The notes beneath the pieces are model-generated. The model was not told the origin of the DNA. It ran no database searches and saw only the letters and a program-made list of their open reading frames with translations. Positions 28,110 through 36,982 of a DNA stretch of 64,000 bases are shown piece after piece. Origin of the DNA: Psychrobacter glacincola. GTDB taxonomy: Bacteria; Pseudomonadota; Gammaproteobacteria; Pseudomonadales; Moraxellaceae. A program made the translations under genes and the position numbers. How positions within the stretch are numbered: the first letter of the stretch is position 1; each line of letters opens with the position of its first letter. Where the stretch lies: assembly GCF_904846075.1 (NCBI RefSeq), contig NZ_CAJGZH010000001.1, forward strand, positions 1,364,001-1,428,000. The letters run 5' to 3'.

Positions 28110-29669
28110 TTATTTCTCTAAGATACAAGTCACGCCCTGACCACCAGCTGCACAGATAGAGATTAGTGCACGACCTGAGCCTTTTTGATCCAATAGCTTC
28201 GCTGCAGTGGCTAGGATACGACCACCCGTTGCGGCAAATGGATGACCCGCAGCTAACGACGAGCCATTAACGTTTAGCTTGCTACGATCGATAGAGCCTA
28301 GTGGTGCATCTAGTCCTAGACGCTCTTCACAGAATTTTTCATCTTCCCAAGCAGCTAGTGTTGATAACACTTGTGATGCAAAGGCTTCATGGATTTCATA
28401 AAAATCGAAATCTTGTAGTGTTAGACCTGCACGCTCAAGCATACGCGGTACGGCATAAGCAGGTGCCATTAATAGGCCTTCTGTGGTGCCAGATTTACCA
28501 ATGAAATCAACGGCGGCCGTTTCTTGATGAACGATATAAGCCAATGGCTTAAGACCACGCTCTTTTGCCCACTCATCGGTTCCTAATAGGACACAAGAGG
28601 CACCATCCGTTAACGGTGTAGAGTTGGCTGCTGTCATCGTTGGGTTGGCGTTCTTTTTACCAAACACAGGCTTTAATTTAGCCAGTTTTTCCAAAGTGGT
28701 ATCAGGACGCAAGTTGTTATCGCGCGTCAGACCTTTGTATGGAGTGATTAGGTCGTCAAAGAATCCTTCATCATAAGCGCGCGCTAGGTTTTGATGACTG
28801 TTAAAAGCAAGCTCATCTTGTGCTTCGCGGCTGATATTCCACTCAAGAGTGGTGATGGCTTGATGGTCGCCCATTGATAGACCAGTGCGTGGTTCACCGT
28901 TTTGTGGCGAATCGATTAAGTCTTTTGGATTTAGACCCATTAGTGCTTTTAAGCGTTGTTTGTTGTCTTTAGCCGCGCCCAGTTTGATCAGTACTTTACG
29001 TAGACCATCACCAATCGCGATCGGTGCATCAGAGGTCGTATCTACGCCACCAGTAATCGCTGAATCGATAAGACCCAGTGCGATTTTATTGGCAGAAGCA
29101 AAAGTCGCTTGCAAGCCAGTACCGCAAGCTTGTGAGATATCATAAGTTGGCGTATGTGGGTTGAGCGCTGTGTTAAGTGTGGCTTCGCGAGTTAGGTTGA
29201 TGTCACGGCTTAGTTTCATGACGGCACCAGACACCACTTCACCCAACACTTCGTCTTGTAGATTATAGCGTTCAATCAAGCCATCTAATGCAGCTGTCAA
29301 CATGTCGGTGTTGCTAACGTCAGCGTATGAACCGTTCGAGCGTGCAAACGGAATACGGTTGCCACCTAAGATAGCCACACGATTTTGACCAGCAACGGCT
29401 TTTGTTTTGCTGGTTTTTTTGGCGGCAGACGCTGGCTTTTTCGTAGTAGAATCTGGTGATTTATCATTCGCCTCTGTAGTGCTAGCAGACTCTTTATTAC
29501 TAGAAGACTCTTTATTAGACATGTCTGTAGCTGTCGTGCTTTTAGCTTTTTTAACAGCCGTTTCTGTTTTGGCGCTGTCTGATTTATTATCAGTAGATTT
29601 TGACGCACTGGCTTTGACCACTGTGCTTTCAACAACAGGGCTATCAGGGTGATTGTTTTTATTACTCAT
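28110..29669 (-). CDS. Acetyl-CoA C-acyltransferase (thiolase, FadI/FadA2-like) with long N-terminal extension
   Basis: Cleaves or condenses 3-ketoacyl-CoA. The 519-residue chain starts at the ATG at 29669, behind AAGGATAATATT. Its first about 93 residues are low-complexity Ser/Thr/Lys/Asp sequence (SASKSTDNKSDSAKTETAV...), and the thiolase fold begins only at RVAILGGNRIPFARSNG. Catalytic residues are visible: Cys in DISQACGTGLQATFA, His in FYEIHEAFASQVLS, NVNGSSLAAGHPFAATGGR, and the final Cys in SICAAGGQGVT. The start 15 codons upstream has no ribosome-binding site. It faces fabG and a MaoC-like gene across a 577-bp gap. The trio resembles the mycobacterial fadA2-fabG4-htdX group. The extension is unusual for a thiolase. 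Confidence 0.9.
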   Translation of the reverse strand: MSNKNNHPDSPVVESTVVKASASKSTDNKSDSAKTETAVKKAKSTTATDMSNKESSSNKESASTTEANDKSPDSTTKKPASAAKKTSKTKAVAGQNRVAILGGNRIPFARSNGSYADVSNTDMLTAALDGLIERYNLQDEVLGEVVSGAVMKLSRDINLTREATLNTALNPHTPTYDISQACGTGLQATFASANKIALGLIDSAITGGVDTTSDAPIAIGDGLRKVLIKLGAAKDNKQRLKALMGLNPKDLIDSPQNGEPRTGLSMGDHQAITTLEWNISREAQDELAFNSHQNLARAYDEGFFDDLITPYKGLTRDNNLRPDTTLEKLAKLKPVFGKKNANPTMTAANSTPLTDGASCVLLGTDEWAKERGLKPLAYIVHQETAAVDFIGKSGTTEGLLMAPAYAVPRMLERAGLTLQDFDFYEIHEAFASQVLSTLAAWEDEKFCEERLGLDAPLGSIDRSKLNVNGSSLAAGHPFAATGGRILATAAKLLDQKGSGRALISICAAGGQGVTCILEK

Positions 29670-30246
29670 AATATTATCCTTAAAAAATATGGGCAGAAGA
29701 AAAGAGGGTAACAATAGTAAAGCTAATAATAAAAATGATTACATTAAAAAATTCAATAATCGAAAATAAACAAGAAGCAAATATTATCACTTATTACGCA
29801 GCATAACTGTTTATGATAAGACGTTTTTACGACCTTACTGTATATCTTTGGCAAACTATGTGACGCTTATCTAAGGTCGGTATCAGCTTTGAAAGATATC
29901 AATATGACTTTCGTAGACTGGCTAGTATCGATTATTGGCATTGCATAACGATAGATTTGATAATATATTGTTATCGATAATTGCATTTGCTATAACTTAT
30001 AGGTCTGATTTTAGCACAATGTGGTGATTTTTAAATCCAGAAAAAGTGACCGCCTTGTATACTGAGTTGTTTACAGATTGTTGTAGACATTATCGGTTTT
30101 TGGACTTGTTTAAGATGGCAGTGTATAGTTAGGCCAGCTTTAGACTCATTTACTAAATATCAATAATTATGAGGTTATTGAGTCTATATAATAGGCACAT
30201 TACATTTATTACTATTATTCTAACCGTTCGTTATAGGGATTATATT
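29670..30246. other. 577-bp divergent region between thiolase and fabG genes
   Basis: This AT-rich region must hold both promoters of the lipid block. Around 29944-29982 an imperfect dyad is visible (ATAACGATA ... TATTGTTAT, followed by CGATAATTGC, against an earlier TTGCATAACG). It could be an operator for a fatty-acid-responsive repressor, but that is a guess. No gene is seen. Confidence 0.45.
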
Positions 30247-31647
30247 ATGTCAGACCGTTATGGTGATTTTGTTCAGTCTTCTATTGGCAAAAAAGTGGCC
30301 AAAAATTTAGGTTTACCGTTACCTGTTACTCTTGATCGCTTCGAAAGCGGTGAGCCTTTAGTACGTGGTAGCGTATTGGTTGGTCGTGCTAATGGCGATG
30401 ATAAAAGCGTCAGTGAGTCTGTGGCGCGAATTTTGTCAGACGTACATGCTGATGTTTATGTAAACAGCAGTGATGATATCAAAGATGCCCTTGCTGATGC
30501 AGGCGTTGAAGCAAAAGCCAATACGGGCGGCGATGATAAATTTAAAGTTTTGTTGTTTGATGCCAGCAATATTAGCAATGCCGATCAATTAAAAGAAGTG
30601 TATGAGTTCTTCCATACTGTCGCTCGTCGTGTAGAAAAGTCTGGTCGCGTCATTATTATTGGTCGCCCACCAGAAAATATCACTGACATTGATACAGCTT
30701 TGGCTCAGCGTGCGCTTGAAGGCTTTGTAAAGTCTGTCGGTAAAGAGTTCAAACGCGGTATTACGGCACAGCTTGTTTATGTGGAAGACGGCGCAGAGCA
30801 AAATCTAGATTCGACTTTACGCTTTTTCACCTCAGCTCGTTCAGCTTATGTCTCAGGACAAGTCGTACGCGTTAGTAAGGGTAGTAACGTTGATGTCGAT
30901 TGGACACAGCCTCTTGGCGGCAAAACCATGCTGGTGACTGGCGCAAGCCGCGGTATTGGTGAAGCAATTGCTCGTGTATTGGCTCGCGAAGGCGCTCACG
31001 TTATCTGCCTCGATGTACCGCAGCAACAAGCAGACCTACAAAAAGTCGCTAGCGAAATTAGTGGCTCAGTATTGACCGTCGACATCACCAGTGATGACGC
31101 TGGCAAACAAATCGCCGAAGCCGCACAAAAGCGTGGCGGATTAGATTCAATCATCCATAATGCTGGCGTCACTCGTGATAAGACATTGGCAAACATGGAC
31201 GAGAAAAAGTGGGACATGGTTATCGATATTAACCTAGGTAGTATTGCTAGGCTGAACCGCTATTTACTAGACAACGATGTATTAAAAGACAATGCACGTA
31301 TTGTTTGTGTGTCATCGATTTCAGGTATCGCTGGCAACTTGGGTCAAACCAACTATGCCACCTCTAAAGCAGGGGTGATTGGTTTGGTGAATGCCACTGC
31401 CAAGCAGTTAGAAGACAACGCCAAAGGCATGACAATCAATGCCGTTGCTCCAGGGTTTATTGAAACGCAAATGACAGAAGCCATTCCATTTGCTATTCGT
31501 GAAGCGGGTCGCCGTATGAACTCTATGAGCCAAGGCGGCTTGCCAGTAGACGTGGCTGAGACCATCGCATGGTTTGCATCACCTGCTTCTGGTGGCTTAA
31601 ATGGCAACATCGTTCGCGTTTGTGGTCAAAGCTTATTGGGTGCTTAA
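30247..31647 (+). CDS. fabG: High-molecular-weight 3-oxoacyl-ACP/CoA reductase (FabG4 type)
   Basis: A 466-residue reductase with an N-terminal flavodoxin-like domain of about 210 residues (MSDRYGDFVQSSIGKKVAKN ... GEPLVRGSVLVGR) lacking a cofactor motif. A complete SDR domain follows: TGASRGIGEAIA (about residues 227-238), HNAGVTRD, catalytic Ser in VSSISGIAGN, and Tyr/Lys in TNYATSKAG. This two-domain form matches the high-molecular-weight FabG group, whose Mycobacterium member FabG4 reduces 3-oxoacyl-CoA with NADH. An in-frame start 26 codons upstream would add a hydrophobic stretch. The ATG at 30247, with AGGGAT upstream, gives the family N-terminus. A MaoC-like dehydratase follows at 32025, beyond a terminator. 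Confidence 0.9.
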   Translation: MSDRYGDFVQSSIGKKVAKNLGLPLPVTLDRFESGEPLVRGSVLVGRANGDDKSVSESVARILSDVHADVYVNSSDDIKDALADAGVEAKANTGGDDKFKVLLFDASNISNADQLKEVYEFFHTVARRVEKSGRVIIIGRPPENITDIDTALAQRALEGFVKSVGKEFKRGITAQLVYVEDGAEQNLDSTLRFFTSARSAYVSGQVVRVSKGSNVDVDWTQPLGGKTMLVTGASRGIGEAIARVLAREGAHVICLDVPQQQADLQKVASEISGSVLTVDITSDDAGKQIAEAAQKRGGLDSIIHNAGVTRDKTLANMDEKKWDMVIDINLGSIARLNRYLLDNDVLKDNARIVCVSSISGIAGNLGQTNYATSKAGVIGLVNATAKQLEDNAKGMTINAVAPGFIETQMTEAIPFAIREAGRRMNSMSQGGLPVDVAETIAWFASPASGGLNGNIVRVCGQSLLGA

Positions 31648-31654
31648 CATCACT

Positions 31655-31702
31655 TTATAAGTAAGTGTCAATTATAAGTAAGTGTCAATTATAAGTAAGT
31701 GT
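31655..31702 (+). repeat. 17-bp tandem repeat after fabG
   Basis: The unit TTATAAGTAAGTGTCAA stands at 31655-31671 and 31672-31688 exactly, with a third partial copy to 31702. It starts seven bases after the fabG stop codon. The copy number may vary between strains. Confidence 0.75.
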
Positions 31703-31798
31703 AGATGATGATTTAGATTATGATAAATAGCTGATATTAATCAGTATTTTCAATTTTCCTCACATATGCTTACGAAAAAATTGCTCATAAATCGTAAT

Positions 31799-31823
31799 AA
31801 AGCTGCCCAAGGGTGGCTTTTTT
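31799..31823 (+). terminator. Terminator downstream of fabG
   Basis: AAGCTGCC-CAAG-GGTGGCTT forms an 8-bp stem with two G-U pairs, followed by more T. It separates fabG from the MaoC-like gene, which therefore probably has its own promoter. Confidence 0.75.
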
Positions 31824-32024
31824 ATGATAAAAACACAGAGAACCAGTAGCCAAATTGTTTTTTGCTGTGAGAGTTGCTTACATTGTCTAAAACCACGCCT
31901 ATGAATTGTGCCTAATTTAGGCATAATACTGGTGGCATTGCTCAATGATAGGCTGTAACCAATAATGTCATAGCATCTTTAGATACACCAAGAAAATTTG
32001 CTCAAGCCCCACTTAGGATTTATT

Positions 32025-32942
32025 ATGTCAGACAAACATTATGATGCGTTGCCGAAAGCGCATACGACCTATGCCAATATCGTTAAAAGTTTATTGCCTA
32101 TTGGTAATAACGGCAAAATCAGTAAAGACCAATTGCCGCAGGCGACTTACTATGTGGACGATTTGCACATTGACCAAAGTAACTTAAACGATTATCGTAA
32201 AATTTGTGGTTTTGCAGATAATGGCAAAGTACCCATTACTTACTTCTCAGTGCTGTCTCAAACGCTGCAGATGAATATGATGGTTAAAGAGCCATTTCCA
32301 TTTGCTATGTTGGGTCTAGTGCACGTCGATAATAGTGTGACTCAGTATCGTCCTATCGGTGAGCGTGAAACGGTTGCTATGTCAGTCACCTTTGATAATT
32401 TGCGTGACCATGCTCAGGGTCAGCAGTTTGATTTTGTGACGACGGTCAAGTCAGAAGATAAGGTGATTTGGGAAGGTACTTCGACGTATCTATCACGTAG
32501 CAAAAAACCCATCAGCAGCAAAGACAAAAAAAGCACTCCACGTCCAATAACGGTTAAGCCATCAGTCAACCCAGAAGGCGTGCATAGTATCTTTGAAGTG
32601 CCAGAAGATATCGGTCGTCGTTATGCTTTTGTTTCAGGTGACTTTAACCTTATTCATCTTCATCCATTATCTGCGCGTGCGTTTGGCTTTCCTAAAGCGA
32701 TTGCTCACGGCATGTGGTCAAAGGCCAAATGCCTTGCTATGATGGACGAGTTGCCAGATGCGTGTACGGTTGATGTGTCATTTAAACTGCCTATCTTTTT
32801 GCCAGCCGAAGTAGAGCTGATCGCTGATCCGGTAGCTGCACTTAAAGACACAGACGATACCTGTGAGTTTGGCTTATTTAGCTCTAAAAATGACAAGCCG
32901 CATTTGGCAGGTACGGTTAAATTACAGAGTGGCAATGAGTAA
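32025..32942 (+). CDS. MaoC-like enoyl-CoA/ACP dehydratase (HtdX-like)
   Basis: A 305-residue double hot-dog protein. The hydratase-2 signature lies in the C-terminal half: GDFNLIHLHPLSARAFGFPK followed by AIAHGMWSKA (about residues 203-232), with Asp and His as the catalytic pair. The N-terminal half (YYVDDLHIDQSNLNDYRKICG) looks like the non-catalytic hot dog. The ATG at 32025 follows TTAGGATTT, and an upstream TTG is rejected. The neighbours fabG (FabG4 type) and the thiolase give the steps thiolysis, reduction and (de)hydration of acyl chains, as in mycobacterial HtdX-FabG4-FadA2. Direction of use (degradation or synthesis) is not decided by the sequence. Confidence 0.85.
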   Translation: MSDKHYDALPKAHTTYANIVKSLLPIGNNGKISKDQLPQATYYVDDLHIDQSNLNDYRKICGFADNGKVPITYFSVLSQTLQMNMMVKEPFPFAMLGLVHVDNSVTQYRPIGERETVAMSVTFDNLRDHAQGQQFDFVTTVKSEDKVIWEGTSTYLSRSKKPISSKDKKSTPRPITVKPSVNPEGVHSIFEVPEDIGRRYAFVSGDFNLIHLHPLSARAFGFPKAIAHGMWSKAKCLAMMDELPDACTVDVSFKLPIFLPAEVELIADPVAALKDTDDTCEFGLFSSKNDKPHLAGTVKLQSGNE

Positions 32943-33118
32943 AAGCCAGTAGAACAACTGTCATTTAACTAAAAAATATCTCAATATGGTCGATTCGTGA
33001 TAGAAAAGTGATAGCGTTAACCTCGCTTGAAGTATTGCTTATACATCGACACGCGGTTGCTTTGTACTTATTTTAACTGGAATTGACCATAGTAAATATA
33101 ACGAACAAATTTATAATT

Positions 33119-33661
33119 ATGACTTCACATACCGCCGTACCAAACTCAGATCAACTGAATCATTCAGTAGCTACTGACACAGTATCGAATGCTGGCAATA
33201 GCGTTTTAGACAATGATGTTGATCTTAGTACTATTCTTGAGCCTTATTTTCGTCCTGACGACACTACCATTGTATGCGGTGCACTCAATGACGAAAAAGT
33301 GGTTGCCTTAGCGAACGCTGGGGTTGAGCTAGTGATTAACTTACAGCCAGATGATGAATTGAGCTTTGATGAAGCCGCAGCGGTCGAGCGAGCTGGCATG
33401 CACTATGAGCATCTGCCTATTAACGGTGCTGCAGACTTAAAGCAGCTCAATATATTGGCATTTGATAATATATTGCGCCAACATCATGGCAAAAAAACAG
33501 CAGTGCATTGTGGCTCAGGCAATAGAGTAGGTGCCGCAATGGCGCTACGCGCAGGATGGTTACGTGGACGTAAAATGGACACCGCTATGGAACGTGGGCG
33601 CAGTCATGGATTAACGAAGCTTGAGCAAGAAGTTCATAATCGTCTGTTGGTACCGCGCTAA
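33119..33661 (+). CDS. DUF442 / dual-specificity-like phosphatase domain protein
   Basis: A 180-residue protein with a polar N-terminus (about 45 residues) and a phosphatase-like fold. It contains the active-site segment AVHCGSGNRVGAAMALRAGW (about residues 139-158). The Cys-X4-Arg arrangement (CGSGNR) rather than Cys-X5-Arg is the form seen in the DUF442/beta-lactamase-hydrolase-like group. VINLQPDDELSF and YEHLPING are other family blocks. The start is uncertain: the ATG at 33119 lacks a strong ribosome-binding site, and a TTG at 33083 is an alternative. The substrate is unknown. Confidence 0.78.
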   Translation: MTSHTAVPNSDQLNHSVATDTVSNAGNSVLDNDVDLSTILEPYFRPDDTTIVCGALNDEKVVALANAGVELVINLQPDDELSFDEAAAVERAGMHYEHLPINGAADLKQLNILAFDNILRQHHGKKTAVHCGSGNRVGAAMALRAGWLRGRKMDTAMERGRSHGLTKLEQEVHNRLLVPR

Positions 33662-33708
33662 GACATAAAGATGACAACGTATTATTAAGCAGCATTGCAT
33701 GACAGAGA

Positions 33709-33732
33709 GGCGACCACTAGGTTGCCTTTTTT
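33709..33732 (+). terminator. Terminator after the DUF442-type gene
   Basis: GGCGACC-ACTA-GGTTGCC forms a 7-bp stem with one G-U pair, followed by six T. Confidence 0.82.
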
Positions 33733-33773
33733 ATTAAGGCGCGTTGTTATTTTTAAAATGAGGATAAAAGTTC

Positions 33774-33946
33774 TAGGGCGTGTCCTCATTTTAAAATGGT
33801 GATAAAAATGAGATAAATTGGCGTCAAACAAGGAAAGTAGCGCATATAATATCGAGATACTAAGAAGCTATTTGACGATGTTTGGCAAAATTTAGCTATT
33901 TTTAGCCCGTTTAGAAAGTAATCGATTGAATTGAGGACATGCTCTA
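33774..33946. repeat. MITE-like intergenic element, copy B
   Basis: A 173-bp relative of copy A (26664-26828). It starts TAGGGCGTGTCCTCA and ends TGAGGACATGCTCTA, giving inverted ends flanked by TA. Just to its left (33751-33764) lies TTTTAAAATGAGGA, the reverse complement of the element's own bases 33783-33796. This looks like the decayed end of a second copy joined head to head at CTAG. The rest of the 433-bp gap to the next gene holds only promoter-like AT-rich sequence. Confidence 0.75.
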
Positions 33947-34094
33947 AGCAAACGAAAAAATAACGAGTTAGTATTGAGATATTGAACAGTTACGCCTTAG
34001 CAAATAATGTATTTTTTATCATATGAACACTTAATATTAAGGGCTAAATAGTTCTTACCGTTTAGCTATTTTATAGAAATGGAGCAGGGTAGCC

Positions 34095-35507
34095 ATGATC
34101 GATAATAATAAAACCACGCAGATTTTTGATCAACAGATAAATATAACGTTGCAACAACGTTTGCAGCAAATACTCACCGACTTACAGCTAGATGATGCAC
34201 CAGCAGGGGGTGCCGTGGTTGTCTATCAGGCAGGAGAATGTATTGCACAGGCGAGTGTAGGGATGGCACGTCCAGAGATGCCATGGCAGCCTGATACTTT
34301 GGCGATTAACTTTTCGACGGGTAAAGGTATATTGGCGACGCTTGTACATATATTGGTTTCGCAGCAGATGCTTGATTATGACCAGCCTATTGCCCATTAT
34401 TGGCGTGCATTTTCTGCACAGAATAAAGGGAATATTACGCTACGTAGCGTGATGTCGCATCAAGCCAACTTATTCTCAATTCAGAGTATCGATGCGGATA
34501 GCGAAACTTTGCTTGATTGGGATCAAATGCTCAATAAAGTTGCTGCCATGCCAATCACAGCATCAGACCATGGCGAGCTATATGACAGCGCTTATAGTGC
34601 TCTGGTCTATGGTTGGGTGTTGGGCGGTCTGATAGAAGCCGTTACGGAAATGTCTTTAGCTGAGGCATTGCGCCATTATCTTACTGAGCCTTTAGGTATT
34701 GCTGATAGTTGCTATTTTGGTGTACCAGAGAATAAAGTCAACCAAGTAGCAAGACTCGCCAAAGACTTCGAAGCATCAAATGAGGCTGGCTCACAACTGC
34801 GTCATAAACGTCATAAACCAACGCTAAAAGCTGACTCACAAAGTACTTTACGTACTTATGCTAGTCTGCCTAGCTACACTTGTTGGCAGCAGCTCGCCTT
34901 AGTTGATATACAAGCGGCAGACCTAAGTTCAGATGATGAGCAAAATACTTTACCGATACTAGACACGGCTCATATTAATCGTTTGTACTTCAATACCAGT
35001 CAGCTTAATCTAAAAAATTATAAGGCGGCACTCATACCTGCTGGCAAACAAGCAATCGATTATCACAGTCGTGAGACATTACAGGCGATTATTCCAGCAG
35101 CAAATGGTGTCGCTTCAGCTCAGGCATTGGCCACCATCTATGCGATGTTAGCCAACGGCGGAACATGGCAAGGACACACGTTTATTAATAGCGCCACTTT
35201 TGAGCAACTATCCAAACCGCAAGTCACAGGGCTAGATGCCGTCATGCCAGCAAACATGGATTGGCGCTTGGGTTATCATCGGTTATTTAGTCTTTGTCAG
35301 CATATAGACAGTGAAAAATTTGATGCAAACAAGCAAGGATTTGGGCATATGGGCTATAACGGTTCAGTGGCTTGGTGTGACACAGAGCGTCAGTTGTCAT
35401 TTGCCTTTATCCATAATTTTGACACCACGATGCTGAATGATGTCCGTCAATTTGCACTAACGGAAGCGGTACTTAACTTAGTCGATTCAGAGCTTTCAAA
35501 GCGCTAG
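34095..35507 (+). CDS. Serine hydrolase, beta-lactamase/EstB family
   Basis: A 470-residue protein of the class C beta-lactamase fold. The nucleophile motif SxxK appears as FSTGKG (Ser-Thr-Gly-Lys, about residue 76), in the usual sequence position after ALAINF. The second motif is Tyr-Ser-Ala in DSAYSALVYGWVLGG (about 170), and the third strand is near FGHMGYNGSVAWCD (about 418), a HxG-type variant. There is no signal peptide, so it should be cytoplasmic, like EstB-type esterases. Substrates may be esters rather than beta-lactams. GGAGCAGGG before the ATG serves as ribosome-binding site. The gene converges with the antiporter gene 18 bp away. Confidence 0.85.
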   Translation: MIDNNKTTQIFDQQINITLQQRLQQILTDLQLDDAPAGGAVVVYQAGECIAQASVGMARPEMPWQPDTLAINFSTGKGILATLVHILVSQQMLDYDQPIAHYWRAFSAQNKGNITLRSVMSHQANLFSIQSIDADSETLLDWDQMLNKVAAMPITASDHGELYDSAYSALVYGWVLGGLIEAVTEMSLAEALRHYLTEPLGIADSCYFGVPENKVNQVARLAKDFEASNEAGSQLRHKRHKPTLKADSQSTLRTYASLPSYTCWQQLALVDIQAADLSSDDEQNTLPILDTAHINRLYFNTSQLNLKNYKAALIPAGKQAIDYHSRETLQAIIPAANGVASAQALATIYAMLANGGTWQGHTFINSATFEQLSKPQVTGLDAVMPANMDWRLGYHRLFSLCQHIDSEKFDANKQGFGHMGYNGSVAWCDTERQLSFAFIHNFDTTMLNDVRQFALTEAVLNLVDSELSKR

Positions 35508-35525
35508 ATAGCTCTATCGATAAGG

Positions 35526-36773
35526 TTAATGTGATTTATTCGGCGTCATTTTAAGCAATTTTGTGGCGCTAAGACCATGAATAAAGATTGACGCCAAAAT
35601 GACAATTGAACAGACGACCCATAGCTTAAGCGCATCTTCATCACCGAAAAAACCTTGGTTGAGCGCATAAGATAAATAATATAGCGTACCAATGCCACGG
35701 ATGCCCAAAGCAGAAATGGCATACTTTTCAGTGTGTGGCATGTTTAGTCCTGATAAAGCAATAAACCCACCAATGGGACGTATCAACAAGAGGAAAGTGA
35801 AGCTGACGATGTAAACACGCCATGTCAGCTCAACACCCGACTGCAATCCTTGACCAAGAAACATGCCGAAAGTGACCAGCACTAGAGACATGAGTAAGCC
35901 TTCTGATTGTTCTGCAAAATCATGGAGCTTGTGGTGATAGCTATGCTCATGCTCTGAGCGGCGAAAGGCAAATGCCGCGATAAACACGGCGATAAAGCCA
36001 TAACTATGTACAAATTCGGCAAGTCCATAAGCCACTAACGTTAGTGCAATGACCACATAGCCTTGAGAAATAGTGGTGTTTTGGCTGTATTTTGAAAATA
36101 CCAGCTTGGCCATAATTTTACCAACGACAATCCCCACCACCAGCCCAGCACCAATTTTCCATAAGACATCATGAGTGAACCATGACCAGAGCATCTCGAG
36201 GGTAAAGGAATTGCCTTGGCTAAAGGCTTCCGCTATTTTTATGGCCAAATAAACAAATGGGAAAGCCAGTCCGTCATTCAATCCTGCTTCTGAGGTCAAA
36301 GTAAAGCGCGGTGTATCTTCGCGACCTGTGTTGGGTGGCCCTACTTGAATACTAGAAGCTAAGACGGGATCGGTTGGAGCTAGTACTGCGCCCAGCAATA
36401 TAGCGGCTCCCAGACTGAGACCAAATGCATAGTAGCCCAGTACCGCCATCGCAAAGATGCCAATCGGCATGGTAATAAGCAACAGACGCACGGTCGGTCG
36501 CCACAATTGCCAAGACAGCTTCGTATCAATTTTAATACCAGCACCAACCAAGGATACGAGCACCACAATTTCGGTTAATTTTTCGATAATTAAGCCGTTA
36601 TTCATAGGGTCTAAAAATGATAAGGTCGTCCACCAGTAGCCCATCAGCAGCCCAAAGCTGACCTGCAACATAGGCAAAGAGATAGGCGTGCGCTTAAATA
36701 TAATGGGGAATAACGCCCCCAGTAAAAAAGCGATACCGCAGACCAATAAAAATAAATTGTAGTTTTCAATCAT
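35526..36773 (-). CDS. Cation:proton antiporter (CPA1/NhaP type)
   Basis: A 415-residue inner-membrane protein with about 11-12 hydrophobic helices. The CPA1 ion-binding signatures are GAVLAPTDPVLASS (about residues 127-140) and the helix with TSEAGLNDGLAFPFVYLA (about 159-176), containing the conserved Asn-Asp. It should exchange Na+ or K+ for protons in pH and salt homeostasis. It lacks the long cytoplasmic tail found in some relatives. No good ribosome-binding site is seen before the ATG, so the start is not certain. It stands alone between convergent and tandem neighbours. Confidence 0.9.
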   Translation of the reverse strand: MIENYNLFLLVCGIAFLLGALFPIIFKRTPISLPMLQVSFGLLMGYWWTTLSFLDPMNNGLIIEKLTEIVVLVSLVGAGIKIDTKLSWQLWRPTVRLLLITMPIGIFAMAVLGYYAFGLSLGAAILLGAVLAPTDPVLASSIQVGPPNTGREDTPRFTLTSEAGLNDGLAFPFVYLAIKIAEAFSQGNSFTLEMLWSWFTHDVLWKIGAGLVVGIVVGKIMAKLVFSKYSQNTTISQGYVVIALTLVAYGLAEFVHSYGFIAVFIAAFAFRRSEHEHSYHHKLHDFAEQSEGLLMSLVLVTFGMFLGQGLQSGVELTWRVYIVSFTFLLLIRPIGGFIALSGLNMPHTEKYAISALGIRGIGTLYYLSYALNQGFFGDEDALKLWVVCSIVILASIFIHGLSATKLLKMTPNKSH

Positions 36774-36911
36774 AAGGTAGGTGCACGCTGTTATGTTTAT
36801 CTTAAAAAGTTAGAATAAGGCCATATTTACTAGTCCATTATAATGACGCTAAAAAATAATGATTACCGCAAAAAATCGTTATCAAAACGACATATGCGTT
36901 GTTTTTTGGTG

Positions 36912-36939
36912 AAAAAAAAGCCTGCATAGCGCAGGCTTA
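36912..36939 (-). terminator. Terminator of ilvD
   Basis: On the minus strand, AAGCCTGC-GCTAT-GCAGGCTT is followed by a run of T. It lies 44 bp after the ilvD stop. Confidence 0.85.
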
Positions 36940-36982
36940 ATAGATTTTTACCAATATACTTTAACGATTAATAATTTAAGGC

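Noticed and set aside
33500-33530. Broken phosphatase motif (Cys-X4-Arg instead of Cys-X5-Arg)
   Set aside because: The shorter spacing is normal for the DUF442/beta-lactamase-hydrolase-like group.
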